DNA of 64,000 nucleotides from NCBI RefSeq assembly GCF_954871325.1, contig NC_088776.1:21247508-21311507 (forward strand). Reading direction: 5' to 3'. Below, in pieces: positions 24,711-36,800 of the stretch. Both the position numbers and the translations under genes were made by a program. A model generated the notes under the pieces. The model was not told the DNA's origin and did no database searches. It saw only the letters and a list, made by a program, of their open reading frames with translations. The first letter of the stretch is position 1. Each line of letters opens with the position of its first letter. Source of the DNA: Gordionus sp. m RMFG-2023 (lineage: Eukaryota; Nematomorpha; Gordioida; Chordodea; Parachordodidae).

Positions 24711-25105
24711 AGAAAATATATGAACCTACAACTACTAACGGTTGATTTTTGGAACATCAACTTTGGTGTTGGATAATTTTTTTTGTTTTGTGATTTATAA
24801 GTTTTAAAAAAGTGTGAACTGACTCTCCATATCTTTTTCTCTAAAAATGCACAGAAAAATTTTTTTGAAATTATTTTGTTGAATTTGTACTTTTTGCAAA
24901 TTTTATGATTTTTTTTAAGCATAAAAAAAAAATTAGTTTAGATAAAATTTTAATTCAAAAAATTAAAATATATATTCTAATAACACATATCCTAAACTAT
25001 AAATTTTTAAAATATTAGTCTCAGATATTTTCATTACCGAAATAAGGTTAAATATTTTTATGTTTGTTTAATTTTGTAGGCAATGATAAATAACGATATC
25101 TAAAT

Positions 25106-25448
25106 TAGAGATCTGCAAATCATGGCCAGGCTCGTACCAGGCCCGAGGTTTATTTAAAAAAAATAATTTCGGGTCGGGTTTAAATTTTTAAATATGATAT
25201 CATTACATTTTGTCAAATAAAGTGATGTATTATAAATTTCTTGCAAGAAATTAGTGGCTAATATCTTTTATTTGTAGAATTTAAAAAAGAATTAAAATTT
25301 TCTTTGGGGCCAGGGGACGGGCAAATAATTTTTATTTTAGGTAGGACTTTTCGGGACAAATAAAAAAATTCTTTATGGATCGTGCCGGACAAATTTTTTT
25401 TAAAAATTTGGGTCGGGCTTGGGAAATTAGGCCCGATGCAGATCACTA
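25106..25448. mobile_element. hAT-type MITE (343 bp), perfect 8-bp target duplication
   Basis: Ends TAGAGATCTGCA and TGCAGATCACTA are inverted repeats. ATCTAAAT is duplicated exactly at 25098-25105 and 25449-25456. The interior alternates AT-rich runs with GGCCCGA/CGGGTCGGG clusters, which make it stand out from its surroundings. The 61-codon open frame inside it is a by-product of this composition. Confidence 0.85.
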
Positions 25449-26691
25449 ATCTAAATCTCTATTTTTTTTTAGATTTATTATAGCCAGCCTGAAATTTTCT
25501 CATTTAAAAACAGCTTTAGAAGCATTATAGAAAATTGAAATGAACATGAAACTGATATATTACAACCATATGAGTCACAGATAAAGAAGGTAATGATTAA
25601 GGTATATCGTCATAACAATTAGAGGATGTTGCGGGAAAAGTTGAACTAAATAGTCAGAATATAGTATATAATATACAACCATCTAAAAGATGGAAAAATT
25701 TTAATATAATAGTGATAACCATAATAATATTAATACAATATATATTTCATTTGGTGGGAATATGTCTCATCTTCCATTCAAAAAATTAATTGTGTGATTT
25801 ATGACTGAAAATGCACCTGAAAACAATACCCTCCTAGTCCATCAAGATGATTAATTGATTTAATTCGAAAGGTAAGAATGATGCCAATCATTCAGGTCGT
25901 TGCAAATGGTGTAAGATAAATTCGACATATAAGCATGATTGTACTGATTCATGATATGCTCAAGATTATTTAACCAAAAAAAATAACTCATTACCTCCTA
26001 ATGTTTGATTTTTGGAACATTCAAAAAAAAATCATATAATGAATTAATAAAGAAAAATAAATTTTTTAAAAAGTTTTTTATGTCTTGATATTTAACGGGT
26101 TAAGTAAAAAAAAAATTGATAGTAATACTATAAGAATTTACTTGCAAAAAGTATTAGTCATAAAGTATTTGTAGTTAAATACTATTTACAAATTTTTTTT
26201 ATAGTTATTTGCATTTAAAATACTTTAAAGGCGTATTTGTATTTTAAAATACTTTTTTGGAGTGTATTTGTATTTATATTTGAATATATTTAAGAAAATT
26301 TGCCCAACCCTGACCTTATCTTATATAAATAAAAAAACATAGGAATTTATACCGATTTTTAATATCGGATAGGTCCGAGCATTTATATTTTTAGGAATAT
26401 CTTATGAGCAATTGATATTATTAAATTCGGGCGATATATCAAAATGGCGGATAAAAAATTATTAATGGTAATACTAATATTGAATCATGCGAATTTTTTT
26501 TAAACTATGGTTAATTATTCATTTTAAATGGGAATAACTAATATGTTTTATATTGTATATAAATTTAATTAGTTTATTGGTTAATTCTATTCTATTATAG
26601 ACAATTTATGCCTGTAGTAAGAATAAATCGGATTAGATGAATAGTAATAGGCCAGATCGGCCTCTAAAAAATGATATTGACACACCTCTAT

Positions 26692-27349
26692 GATACCAAA
26701 ATAATATATGGTGTTTAAAAAATTAATTTCAAGATTAAAAAAGATGGCAGATCATAACTTAAAAAAATAATCTAAACCTTTTTATGATTTAACATTTATA
26801 CCCATATGAAACGAATATTGCATTCATTATTCGCATATTTGGAAAGATAATGGAATTATTTTTTTAAAACCAACAATGCAGATGTGTAGAATTTATATTT
26901 AAACTAAACTTCAATTACCCTTCTGATCAGAGTATTGCAGGGCTCGCATCTCTAGCCCGTGGCCCGAAAAAAATATTAATTCTATATTTCCTTCCTAATT
27001 TTACTATTTTGCTCAATTAAATGTTACAAAATGAAAGAAAAAAACAAAAATTTTTGAAAAAAAATTATGAACTGGGATATATTTTATAATCATTTTCAGA
27101 TCATATATTTGCATAAAATAGATAAGTCATTAAATGATCAGTTTGCTAGTTAGAAATATATTTTCCAATTTCATTAATAAAATTGGTTGGATCGATATGC
27201 GTCAAGTCTAAAAATTCTCATATAATTTATGTTTAAAAAAAATATTTATTAAAATTATAAGTATATTTAAACAAAAAAAATTCAAATTTAGTTATCTTCA
27301 AAATGCAATATTTTATAAATTAGGGTAAATATATCAAAAATAATCTTCA
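26692..27349. other. AT-rich spacer downstream of PIG-V
   Basis: No gene seen. Around 26938 there is GCAGGGCTCGCATCTCTAGCCCG, resembling a hAT/MITE end. The part nearest PIG-V is its 3' UTR. Confidence 0.4.
27245..27250 (-). other. Polyadenylation signal of the PIG-V gene
   Basis: AATAAA on the minus strand about 100 nt after the PIG-V stop; the best candidate in that stretch, though AT-richness makes chance matches likely. Confidence 0.4.
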
Positions 27350-29119
27350 TCAAGTCCAAGGATAAAAGTTAACGTGCGCTAACATTCCGACAACAATAAA
27401 TAACGCGTTATACCAGGCATAGCATGGAAATTTTCGAAAAAGTGACGCCCAAAAATTTATCACTAATTTAGTTCCAAAGTAACCTTTGTATTTCTCTAGG
27501 ATAATGCCCTTTGAGGGAAAGGTGGGAAATTTCTTTAAGAATTGACATGCCAAATACCAGTATAGTAAGGGGTTTGAGGAGCAAATAACCCGAGTGGATA
27601 TTTCAATGTGTGACATAAATACCAAAACAGATACCAGAATAATGGCATTAAATGTGTAAGGGAAGAGAGGATAAATTATTATATTGATGCCAGCCAAATA
27701 TAATTTTGATAAAAATGAATAATATCTATGTGATATCTTAATGTGCAGACAACTATTCTTTGATTCGATCAGCATCTGTTGATATGAATATATAAGAGCT
27801 TTGATAAAATAGAATAGAATGGGAAACGCTAATATGAAACAAGGTATTTTACGTAATTTGTAATATCCCAAAAATCCAACGTTCCAATATTTTTCTTGAA
27901 TAGAGAAATAAAATGTAAACGGGTTATACCTCAACATTTGGATAAAGTATTTAAATTTTTTGCTTAAAACATAGTTGTAGGAATTATTTGAACACCAAGA
28001 GGGACTTTTGTATTCTATAGATGTATTTAAAGCAACACTGCAGTCATACACATATGGAGTTATTTTATAATTTTCGGCTAATGCTCTACTTAAAATCTTA
28101 TCACTAACATAGTTATTCATAATATGTGGGATATTATTTTGATGAAAGCAAAACAAAGAATGGGCTATGTAAGAGTAAGCAAAGAAAGGTAAAAATATCA
28201 AGACAAATGAAATTATATAATATAAACCTGCCTTAATAAATGATTTAATAATATGTTTCACTGGTAAACATTTCTGTAAATCATCAGCATACTCATTGTA
28301 ATTAAAACCATAACCACAATTGAATTTAAATGTGAAAAATATAAGGGTATGGATAATATAAATTATGTTGAATATACCAATAAAACGTGTAATTAGACTC
28401 AGTCCTATTAACATAGATGCCATAATTAATTCTAATATGGGGAATTTGTTTGTATGGTCTTGAAAATTTATATAAAACTTTGTTAGAAAATAAAAAGATA
28501 AAAATGTAAAAAAAGTATACAATGATTCAGAATAGCATGCAATGAAAAAAATATTTGCAGGATTAAAAATAAAAAACAATGTTGATAACAAAGCTAATTT
28601 TTCATTAATAGAATAATTTGTAACAATATCCACTTTTTCTAACTCCTTTTTAAAAATAAGCTGGATTATATTACTTGTATAACTGGGAGATAATAGAAAT
28701 ATGTTTTTGGAAAGATGATACATAACAACTGATGCCATAATAAACAAGGTTGCATTTAATACAACTCCTGAAAGCAGTAAAAGATGTTCGAAAATATTTT
28801 CTTCATATCTAAAACAAGTGATTATAAGTTTAGATAAAACTACTATCATCATGGGATAGAGTGGAAAGAATGCTAATAAGTTTTCAAATATATAACCATT
28901 TTTTGATATAAATAAAAAATATTTAGCATCCCATTTTGAATATCCATCTAAAACATTGTTTGTATTATTAAGAAATGGTATACTATTATTGATTTGTAAT
29001 ATAAAAGGAAATTGAAAAGCATCAGGAACATGATCTGCTATCATATTATTGAATATAAATTGGATGATGATGGATAACAAGCGAGTAAACAAAGTTAAAA
29101 TAAATATATATATAATCAT
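27350..29119 (-). CDS. PIGV: GPI mannosyltransferase 2 (PIG-V), intronless
   Basis: Adds the second mannose to the glycosylphosphatidylinositol precursor in the ER lumen. A single 589-codon frame with ATG at 29119 and TGA at 27350. Family marks: GYSKWDAKYFLFISKNGY followed by NLLAFFPLYP (about residues 60-90), the catalytic-loop region of this family; FNPANIFFIACYSESLYTFF (about 190), the usual SPA..F..A.YSE motif; STRVICSSNPLLYWY near 505; and the C-terminal HVNFYPWT, which ends the protein as in other animals. Many hydrophobic segments fit a polytopic membrane protein. It is longer than the human protein (about 490 residues), mainly in AT-coded loops. No intron, unlike its neighbours. A 72-codon ORF starts 74 nt upstream on the same strand. 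Confidence 0.92.
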   Translation of the reverse strand: MIIYIFILTLFTRLLSIIIQFIFNNMIADHVPDAFQFPFILQINNSIPFLNNTNNVLDGYSKWDAKYFLFISKNGYIFENLLAFFPLYPMMIVVLSKLIITCFRYEENIFEHLLLLSGVVLNATLFIMASVVMYHLSKNIFLLSPSYTSNIIQLIFKKELEKVDIVTNYSINEKLALLSTLFFIFNPANIFFIACYSESLYTFFTFLSFYFLTKFYINFQDHTNKFPILELIMASMLIGLSLITRFIGIFNIIYIIHTLIFFTFKFNCGYGFNYNEYADDLQKCLPVKHIIKSFIKAGLYYIISFVLIFLPFFAYSYIAHSLFCFHQNNIPHIMNNYVSDKILSRALAENYKITPYVYDCSVALNTSIEYKSPSWCSNNSYNYVLSKKFKYFIQMLRYNPFTFYFSIQEKYWNVGFLGYYKLRKIPCFILAFPILFYFIKALIYSYQQMLIESKNSCLHIKISHRYYSFLSKLYLAGINIIIYPLFPYTFNAIILVSVLVFMSHIEISTRVICSSNPLLYWYLACQFLKKFPTFPSKGIILEKYKGYFGTKLVINFWASLFRKFPCYAWYNALFIVVGMLAHVNFYPWT

Positions 29120-29192
29120 AAGTGTTATTTTTTATATTAATTTTTAAAAAAAATAGAACAAGTTTCCAATAAAAATAAAGGATATAATATGG

Positions 29193-29411
29193 CTACAAGC
29201 CATTTGTATGAATAAAATGTTTTAAATATGAATTTACATTAAATCTATTTGAAGTAGATTTGTTTGCTCGACTGGACACACGAATAGGACTTTGTGTATC
29301 ATTTATGATTGAATTCAATTCTATTTTTGCTAATAATTTAGTTAAAAAATTATTGTATTTAAAAAAATAAATACTATAAGCTGTTTTTCTTGGTTTTCTC
29401 TGCGGTCCCAT
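29193..29411 (-). CDS. Small basic ORF, possible divergent histone-H2B-like remnant
   Basis: 72 codons from ATG 29411, upstream of PIG-V on the same strand. The N-terminus GPQRKPRKTAYSIYFFKY resembles the H2B start (RKRKESYSIYVYKV), LNSIIND resembles MNSFVND, and RANKSTSNRF resembles YNKRSTITSRE, in the right order. The helix between them is shorter than in H2B and the C-terminal helix is not conserved. I do not claim it is a histone; it may be an unrelated small protein, a pseudogene, or chance. It has a high Lys/Arg content and no membrane segment. Confidence 0.35.
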   Translation of the reverse strand: MGPQRKPRKTAYSIYFFKYNNFLTKLLAKIELNSIINDTQSPIRVSSRANKSTSNRFNVNSYLKHFIHTNGL

Positions 29412-29810
29412 TACATGTTTTCTTATTTTTTAGAAAATAAAATCATCAACTGCTTCTGTATAAAGTACAATTGCTATATCTGACAAAATATTCAATAAAT
29501 TCATATTTTGAAAAGTTCTTCTGATTGGTTTAAAAATAATTTTTTTTGTAGATTATATTTGTTATGATAGTGACTAATTTTAAAATAACCCTAAAATATG
29601 CGCTTTTGTATGGCGATGCAAAAATTGATTTGCAATCGAATTTAATTGCATTAACAAAAATATCTTTTAAATTTTTTTAAAAAAAATGTTAAGAAGATTT
29701 AGTATCAATGTCATATGGCATTGTATAGTATACTCTAGGCTAGGTCATTTATATATTCTTATTTTTGTGGCTTTTTATTATTTATAAATTCCAAATATGG
29801 AAGATAAAAC

Positions 29811-29965
29811 TGTAATAAATTAATAAATGATTATTTATGTATATTGTATATTAAAAATAGAATCGAACATTCGAAAAATAATCAATAAAATATTTGATAT
29901 CAAAAATAAATTGAAATATAAATCAGTGGTCGTATTGTTTATAATTAGTAGTTGGTATTACTACA
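29811..29965 (+). repeat. 5' long terminal repeat
   Basis: Starts TGTAATAAATTAATAAATG and ends GGTATTACTACA; matches 32607-32761 except at about two positions. Unusually short for the family. Confidence 0.85.
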
Positions 29966-32606
29966 AATGGCGACGATAAATGGAGAAAATAATTCCTTAA
30001 ATGGAGATAATAATTCCTTAAATGGAGAAAATAATTCCTTAAATGGAGATTCAAAAAAAATAGCGGATTTATCTACGATTAAATTTGATAAATTCGAGTT
30101 GGATACTTCTATCCACAGATATTTTTCTCAATGGGAAGCCAGTTTTCGGTTAAAAAACGTAAGCCCATCTGAATGTCAATATAAAGATATATTTTTAACA
30201 TTTTTTGGCAATAAGAATATTGAGTTGGTGGACCGTTTTTGTTATCCTGATTCGATCGAAACTTTATCTTTTAAGGAAATTAAGTCAATATGTTTTAAAC
30301 TATTTAAACCGACGTCAACAGCTTTTGCTTCTAGATTTGATTTCGTTAGATTACGGAGAACAACTGAAACCATAACTGAATTTGCAGATAAAATTAGAGC
30401 AATTGGCAAGCGTTGTCATTATCTTAATGATACTGACGAGCGTTTACGTGATCAGTTTATGGTTGGCATGGAAATACCGGGATTGGAAAGAGATCTTAGA
30501 GCTCTATATCCCGACGGTCTTGATAGAGATAATAATGTGCTGACTTTTCAATTTATTCTTGATCTGGCATTAGCTTCTGAGCGAGCAGATAAAGAAATGG
30601 CAAATAAAAATATGCCAGTTGTTAATAAGATAAATGTTAATAACAAAAGAAATGATAATGATAATAATTATAAACATCCAATAAAAACGACGACTACAAT
30701 TGATAAAGGCTATAATAAAGTCAAGTATAATAATACATTTGATAAAGAGAATAATAACTACAAATATAATAATGATAAAGATAAAGATTATAATAAACTT
30801 AAATGTTATAAATGTGGTTTTATTCATAACCGAGAAGTGAGATGTCCAGCTACAAATGCGGCATGTAATAAATGTAAAAAAATTGGTCATTTTGCAGTTT
30901 GCTGTAAATCAAAGAATTTAAATTATATAAGAGTGTCATCAAGTGATTCTATTCATAATATTTGGAAGATTCAACAAAATCGAGAGAATCGAGCAAAACT
31001 AACTGCAGAGATAAATGGGTTAGATGTTGAATTTGATTTTGACACTGGTGCACAAGCGTCATTGATAGGAATTGATATATGGACAAGTATTGGGCGACCA
31101 AAAATTAGGCCAACCAGTCCATTGACTGCATATGGTGATCATCTGTTAGACGTCAAGGGCGAGACCCAAGTCAATGTTAGGATTGGATCACAGACAAGGA
31201 CTCTACCAGTGGTAATAATGAATACAACTGGGGTGCCTCTTTTCGGATTACCGTGGATTATAGCATTCAATTTAGAAATGCCTCGTCAGGTTATGATTAA
31301 ACAAGTACGCAATTTGGTCAACAATATTGAAAAAGAAAAATGTTGCATAACACTAGATTCTAGAATTCGAGATTTGATTAATAAACACCAAGAAATTTCG
31401 GAAGAGAATCAAGATTCTAAACATGCTTTGGATATTCGAAGTATTAATTTGGATGATATACAATTGTCAGAAAATATTCTGCGAAAAGAGTCGAAGCAAG
31501 ATTTAATATTAAAAAAAGTAGCAATACATATTCAGCAAAGTTGGCGAAACTTTGATCGTCATAAAGATAAAGAAATAGTTAATTTTTATAATCGACGGGA
31601 AGAGCTTTCTGTCAATCGTAATATTATAGAATGGAATGGGAGATTGGTTATTCCTAATAAATTAAGAAATGCAGTGTTAGGAATGATTCACTGGGGACAT
31701 CCTGGGGAAAATGTAATGAAATCTATTTTTAGATTGTATTGTTGGTGGCCCAGATGTGATGTTGATATAGAAAATTTTATCAAAATATGTTCTGGATGCC
31801 AGAAAAATAGACCATGGTTAGAAGTTGATCTAATGCAGAATACCTCTGCTGATGCTATGATAAAACGATTAAATAAATGGTTTTCTAGGTTTGGAATACC
31901 CAAGTACATTGTGTCAGACAATGGACCACAATTCTTATCTGGGGAATTCCGTAGGTATTGTGATTTAAATAACATACGTCATATACGTTCAGCACCCTAT
32001 CATCCAAAAACTAACGGATTAGCTGAACGTACAGTACGAACTTTGAAAGGTCGGTATTATGCAACGAGAGATTCAATTAGCGATCCCGAAGAAGCTATGA
32101 CACAGGTTTTAACAACCTACCGATTGGGAGAGCATAGTTCCACAGGGAGATCTCCTGCTAAAATTATGTTTGGGAGGCAATTGAAAACAAGTCTGGATTG
32201 GATCCGACCAAATGCCGAACACGAAATATTAAGAGCTAATGATAAACAAAGCCTTCATCATGATTTACATTCAAAGGAAAGAGAATTTGAAATCTCACAA
32301 CCTATATGGTTAAATAATGAAAATACCAATGGTTGGAGAGAGGGAGTAATTAAAGAAAGAATAGGACTTTATTCTTATATTGTTGAATCTTCCGGGAAAA
32401 CATTACGGAAGCATGCAGATCAGTTAAGAAATCGTTTAGTTATCCCAAATCATGAAAGTTCTTTGGAAGTTACAGAAATGGTTGTGCCAGTGAATGAAGC
32501 AAATACAAACACAAATACAAATACCACATTACGTTGCTCATCAAGAAACCGTAAACCAACAAAGAGGTTTATTGAAGAAATCTAACTTTAAATTGTTTGA
32601 AGGAAA

Positions 32607-32761
32607 TTTAATAAATTAATAAATGATTATTTATGTATATTGTATATTAAAAATAGAATCGAACATTCGAAAAATAATCAATAAAATATTTGATATCAAA
32701 AATTAATTGAAATATAAATCAGTGGTCGTATTGTTTATAATTAGTAGTTGGTATTACTACA
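32607..32761 (+). repeat. 3' long terminal repeat
   Basis: Direct repeat of 29811-29965, followed by the target duplication AAAAC. Confidence 0.85.
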
Positions 32762-32766
32762 AAAAC

Positions 32767-33868
32767 TATAATGATATATTAATTGGTTTAAATTAATGTT
32801 GTTAACGCTACTTTAAAAAGAAACCCGCTATAGCTAATTCCCAAAACTAGTGGCTTCGTTACTAATTAGCTACCTTCTATAAAAAAGGCGGGCTATTGCT
32901 ATTATATTACAAAAGTTTTTTATATTGCAATTTGTATTCAAATTAGAAATAATTAATAATATCTTATAATGAAATTTTTTTACAATTAAAATAAGTTTTT
33001 AAAATATTCTTGATAAAAATAATAAGTTAAAGTGATTACATTGATATTTAATAGTATATGGCTCGAATAGTTATATTGCTGAACAAATTTCCGACACCTA
33101 TAAGATAAATTATATTTTTCTAGGTACCGATTTGAATGCGTTAAAATGATGATACGATTAGCGATATATAAATGTTTATCTAGAGTGCGATAACATCTGG
33201 TTCCTCCCACCCCCCTAAATACCTATCCCCAATCCCTCTTAAAAATTAGAAGCATCGTAACTACTCTACACCCCACCCGCTCATGATCGCACTGACTCTG
33301 ATGTTAAGAATTTAACAGAGGTACTTTAAATATTCCTCAGTCCCATCTAACGGATAAGTCAAGTTTCATGAAAAATCAAAAATGGGGAGCATTCTGCATG
33401 TTTGTAGCAACAGGTTAAACAACTATAAACCAAGATAAAAAAACGATTTGGGAAAATGGAAAGCATATACTTGCGAATTTGACATATGTTTAATTACTTT
33501 ATTTGGTATGTCAATGATTGACAGATTTTAATTTTAAATGTCATTGTTAAATAAGTAAATGCTGGTGGTGTTGATGTTATATGAATAAATTGAACGTCTT
33601 ATTGTCGTGCTGGAACATATATAATTAAATAAATAACTTTTGTCCATCGCGTCGCATCTCATTTATATGAATTTAATTTAGTTGTTCCATTGAATTCCCA
33701 ATTTATTTTTACAAAAGAACGCTGAAATTTTAAAGAAAAAAAACACATGTAAGCAACCTAACCAAAATAGTGCTATATCTTTAATTTAAAAAATATTAAA
33801 ACATATGTTAAAAAACCACATGTTGCCACCATATTTTTTGCCATATTACTAAAACTATTTGTCTAATT
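32767..33868. other. Spacer upstream of NDUFB11 with MITE remnants
   Basis: 32795-32900 has GTTGTTAACGCTACTTT and ...GCGGGCTATTG, resembling a MITE. 33195-33290 has CCTCCCACCCCCCTAA and CCCACCCGCTCATGA, resembling one side of the 9657 MITE family. 33300-33868 should contain the NDUFB11 promoter, but I see no definable element beyond AT-rich sequence. Confidence 0.35.
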
Positions 33869-36800
33869 ATGGTTTTAAGGTTTATTAAGTTTCTATCATT
33901 AAATGCATTTAAAAAATCTAAATCTCCTCTTATGCCTGACAAAAAAATGATGGGACCATCTCCAAAAATTGATCAAGATATTTTACTTCAAAAAATTTCA
34001 GATGTTGAGGCTCGATTTAAAACAAATTACCATGATCCTGTATATATAAGTATAGCTTAATAAAACTACAAATTTATTTTAAGAATTGGATGTCTTTTGG
34101 CTATCATGAAACTGATCAATTTATAGATACATGGAGAGCAAGATATGTATTTTTTTGGGGTGTATCGATATTTTTAGTACCCTTGGTATTCATACTTCAC
34201 TATTTCCCATCTCCAAAGTTAGTATATTTACCATTATTATATCAGATAACCTTTTCCAAATATTAATTTATATTTCATATTTAGTTGGCTTAGGCAGCTG
34301 AATTTGAACTTAAATTTAAATAAACTAATTCAGATATAGTAAAAAAAAAATTTAATATAATTGTATCTACAAAGACATTCAATTATTTTTATGAAAATAT
34401 ATCTTATTTTTGTTTATCTAATAAAATATAAAAGTTATAGATTAAAAGTTATGTTTTTATATTATATAATCTATTTTAAACTTTATTTATATAAATATAA
34501 AATGTAATCCATCCCTAAATTTTTTCCCACCAATTGATCAAAAATTTTAACCAACTTCCAAATTTATAGGCAAGTGACTCCTCCCTCCCTTCCCAATACT
34601 CCTTTATTATATTTTGATAGTTTTATACTATTAATTATTTTTAGATATTACAACATTTTACTGAAATTGTTAAAGGGCCAAATTTGGGTCAATTTTTAAC
34701 AAGATTTAGATTTCAGCTAATTATCTAAAATATTAATCATATTGTTTTTAAAAATCAATCCAAATTGTTTTTTTAAACTATATTTTACCCAAAACAATAT
34801 ATATATACAGATTGTTTGTAATATGCAAAATTTGATTTCAAACTAAAATTAAAGAAATATTTACATTAGAAACTGTCAAGCCCATTGGCTTGGTTAGGCC
34901 AAAAGAATAATAATTTTTTTAAATTTATAGTTAATATTTTTAAATAAATTACTTAATTTTAATTTATATATTTTTTATTTTAATATTTATGTTTTCTTCT
35001 GATCTCTTCTCACCTCATTGTTTTTATTTATATTACTCTATAATTTTATTGTTTTAATTTAATTATAAATATTTAATAACCTATTATTTATTATTTTTCA
35101 AAAACATTTTACCTAAATAGTTAATGCTGCTTGTTATTAATAAGATAAAAATATTAACAATAAAATAAAAATATTAACAATAGCAATAGATCATATTAGT
35201 ACATCAATCAGGTAAAATTATTAAATTATATAATTTTTTATTTTATATAATAAGTAATAATTTTATTAAATCTCTAACCATAAAAGAGAAAATTCATTAA
35301 AATTATATTTTAAACAACATTAATAATATTTAAAAAATAAGCTATTAACCTCAAATAGGGGTAGGGTATAGTAGAAGTGTGCAATGGACAAAAAAGGCAA
35401 GATTAAAAACAAAATATGTTGTTGATTGTTATTCTTAGTAGAGGTGGAGGCAGGCTATGAAATTATGTGTGACAAAATGGGTCACAATGTAAATTTTAAA
35501 TTACTAGGCATGACTGGCTTCTCCAAAATTAATATTACCAGGCGTGATTGGGTGTGAATATAAATTTCTCGTGAATCACAGAAATTTTAATTTTAAAATT
35601 GTTTTTTATGAATATTAATTTTATAATTATTATAATTTCTTTTAAAAATTTTATTTAATTCTTTTAGAAAGAGGAATATTTTGAAAACTAAAAATCTTCC
35701 TCATTTTATAAAAAACATTTTATTACCCCGTCAAATTAAAAAATGAAATAATTGGGGTTTTTAAATGATTTGGTTAACTAAAATAAGAGACGTTGATATC
35801 TTTAAGGCTTCAGAAAATAGGAAGAGCAAAATTTGGGATAATATTTTAACCATATACTATTAAGGAAACCTACAAAATTTTGTAAAATGGAAAATTGTCA
35901 AAAAAAAAATTATGAAATTAAGTTTAAAAGCATAATTAATAATTACTTGTCCATAATCACCAATTTGTGGACGATGATTGTTAAAACGAAGTTTTTCAAC
36001 CAATACAGTTAAGGGTTTATAATTAATATGGATTGTATTTTAAAACATGGTTTTGGCCATAAGAGAAATGAATAAAAAACCGGGCAACGATATTAAAAGT
36101 GTAGTCAATTCAATGCTAGAAGAATACATAGAAAGGCAAAGCATAAAAATGTTTAGACGTGACTCAAAGGTGTGTCCAAAATTTTCCTATAGAGGGGAAC
36201 ATTATTAGGCGAATTTTTCTCCCATAAACTTTATTGGAGGTCTTTAGGTTCACTTATTGTAGGCTTTGGGTTTAAACTTATTTTATTATAAAAATGTTTT
36301 ATTTTCCTCGAAAAATTATAACTTTAACTAATTTTTCTTTCATCTTCTTTATTGTGTGATATATTGTATTAGTGAAGGTCAACGGTCCGGTCCTATCGGT
36401 CTTAGACCGGGATCGGACCGGCGGACCGATCTTTTTCTTGAGGACCTTGGCCCGGACCGGTCTTTTTATTTTTTACGGTCCAGACCGCGGTCCGGACCGA
36501 TCTTTTATTATTGTTTAAGTTTGCTTTACTATACAATTAATATAATATTTTTGTATATTTTATTTTATGATATTTTTCTAGAGGAGTCATTTTAGATTTT
36601 GTTAATTTTTATTTTACAATATGAAAACCATAAGTTTGTCCAAGAAACATTTTACTTATAGTCCCAATAAAAACATAGAGTATGTGTTCACTGCAGTACC
36701 AAATTTAATGTATCGTCAGCACCTAGTAACAAAATAATTGTTTATAATTTTTTAAGCAATAAATTAATCAAAATAAAGCAATAATATTATTAAAATATTT

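Larger units (their letters stand above)
22863..26691. other. Transposon patchwork, possibly bounded by hAT-like ends
   Basis: GGGGTTGTGCCGATCC at 22863 and TTGACACACCTCT near 26690 resemble opposite ends of one hAT-type element, with AT-rich text and CCGAT/ATCGG motifs just inside, but no target duplication was seen. The sequence 22915-23070 recurs near 44715-44900, so this is a multi-copy family. The interior holds separate MITEs (23105, 25106) and a piggyBac relic (23860-24710). A stretch near 25480-26060 is coding-like in places (GRCKWCKINSTYKHDC) but unassigned. Confidence 0.35.
29811..32761 (+). mobile_element. LTR retrotransposon, Ty3/Gypsy-like (fossil, young)
   Basis: Two near-identical 155-bp direct repeats (29811-29965, 32607-32761) bound the element, and the pentamer AAAAC flanks both sides (29806-29810, 32762-32766) as a target duplication. 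Between them is one long open frame with gag-like sequence carrying CxxC zinc-knuckle motifs, an aspartic-protease-like motif (DTGAQASL) and an integrase-like region (HHCC-type zinc part, then VSDNGPQF and the YHPKTNG...ER block). These are the parts I recognise; it does not look like a complete autonomous element and I regard it as broken. The repeats differ at about 2 of 155 positions, so insertion is recent. Confidence 0.85.

Noticed and set aside
30570-30890. 106-codon ORF antisense to the LTR element
   Set aside because: Ile/Phe-rich shadow of the Asn/Lys-rich gag-like coding sequence on the plus strand.
36356-36595. 79-codon plus-strand ORF rich in Gly/Arg/Asp/Pro
   Set aside because: Produced by the GGACCG motifs of the MITE end, not a gene.
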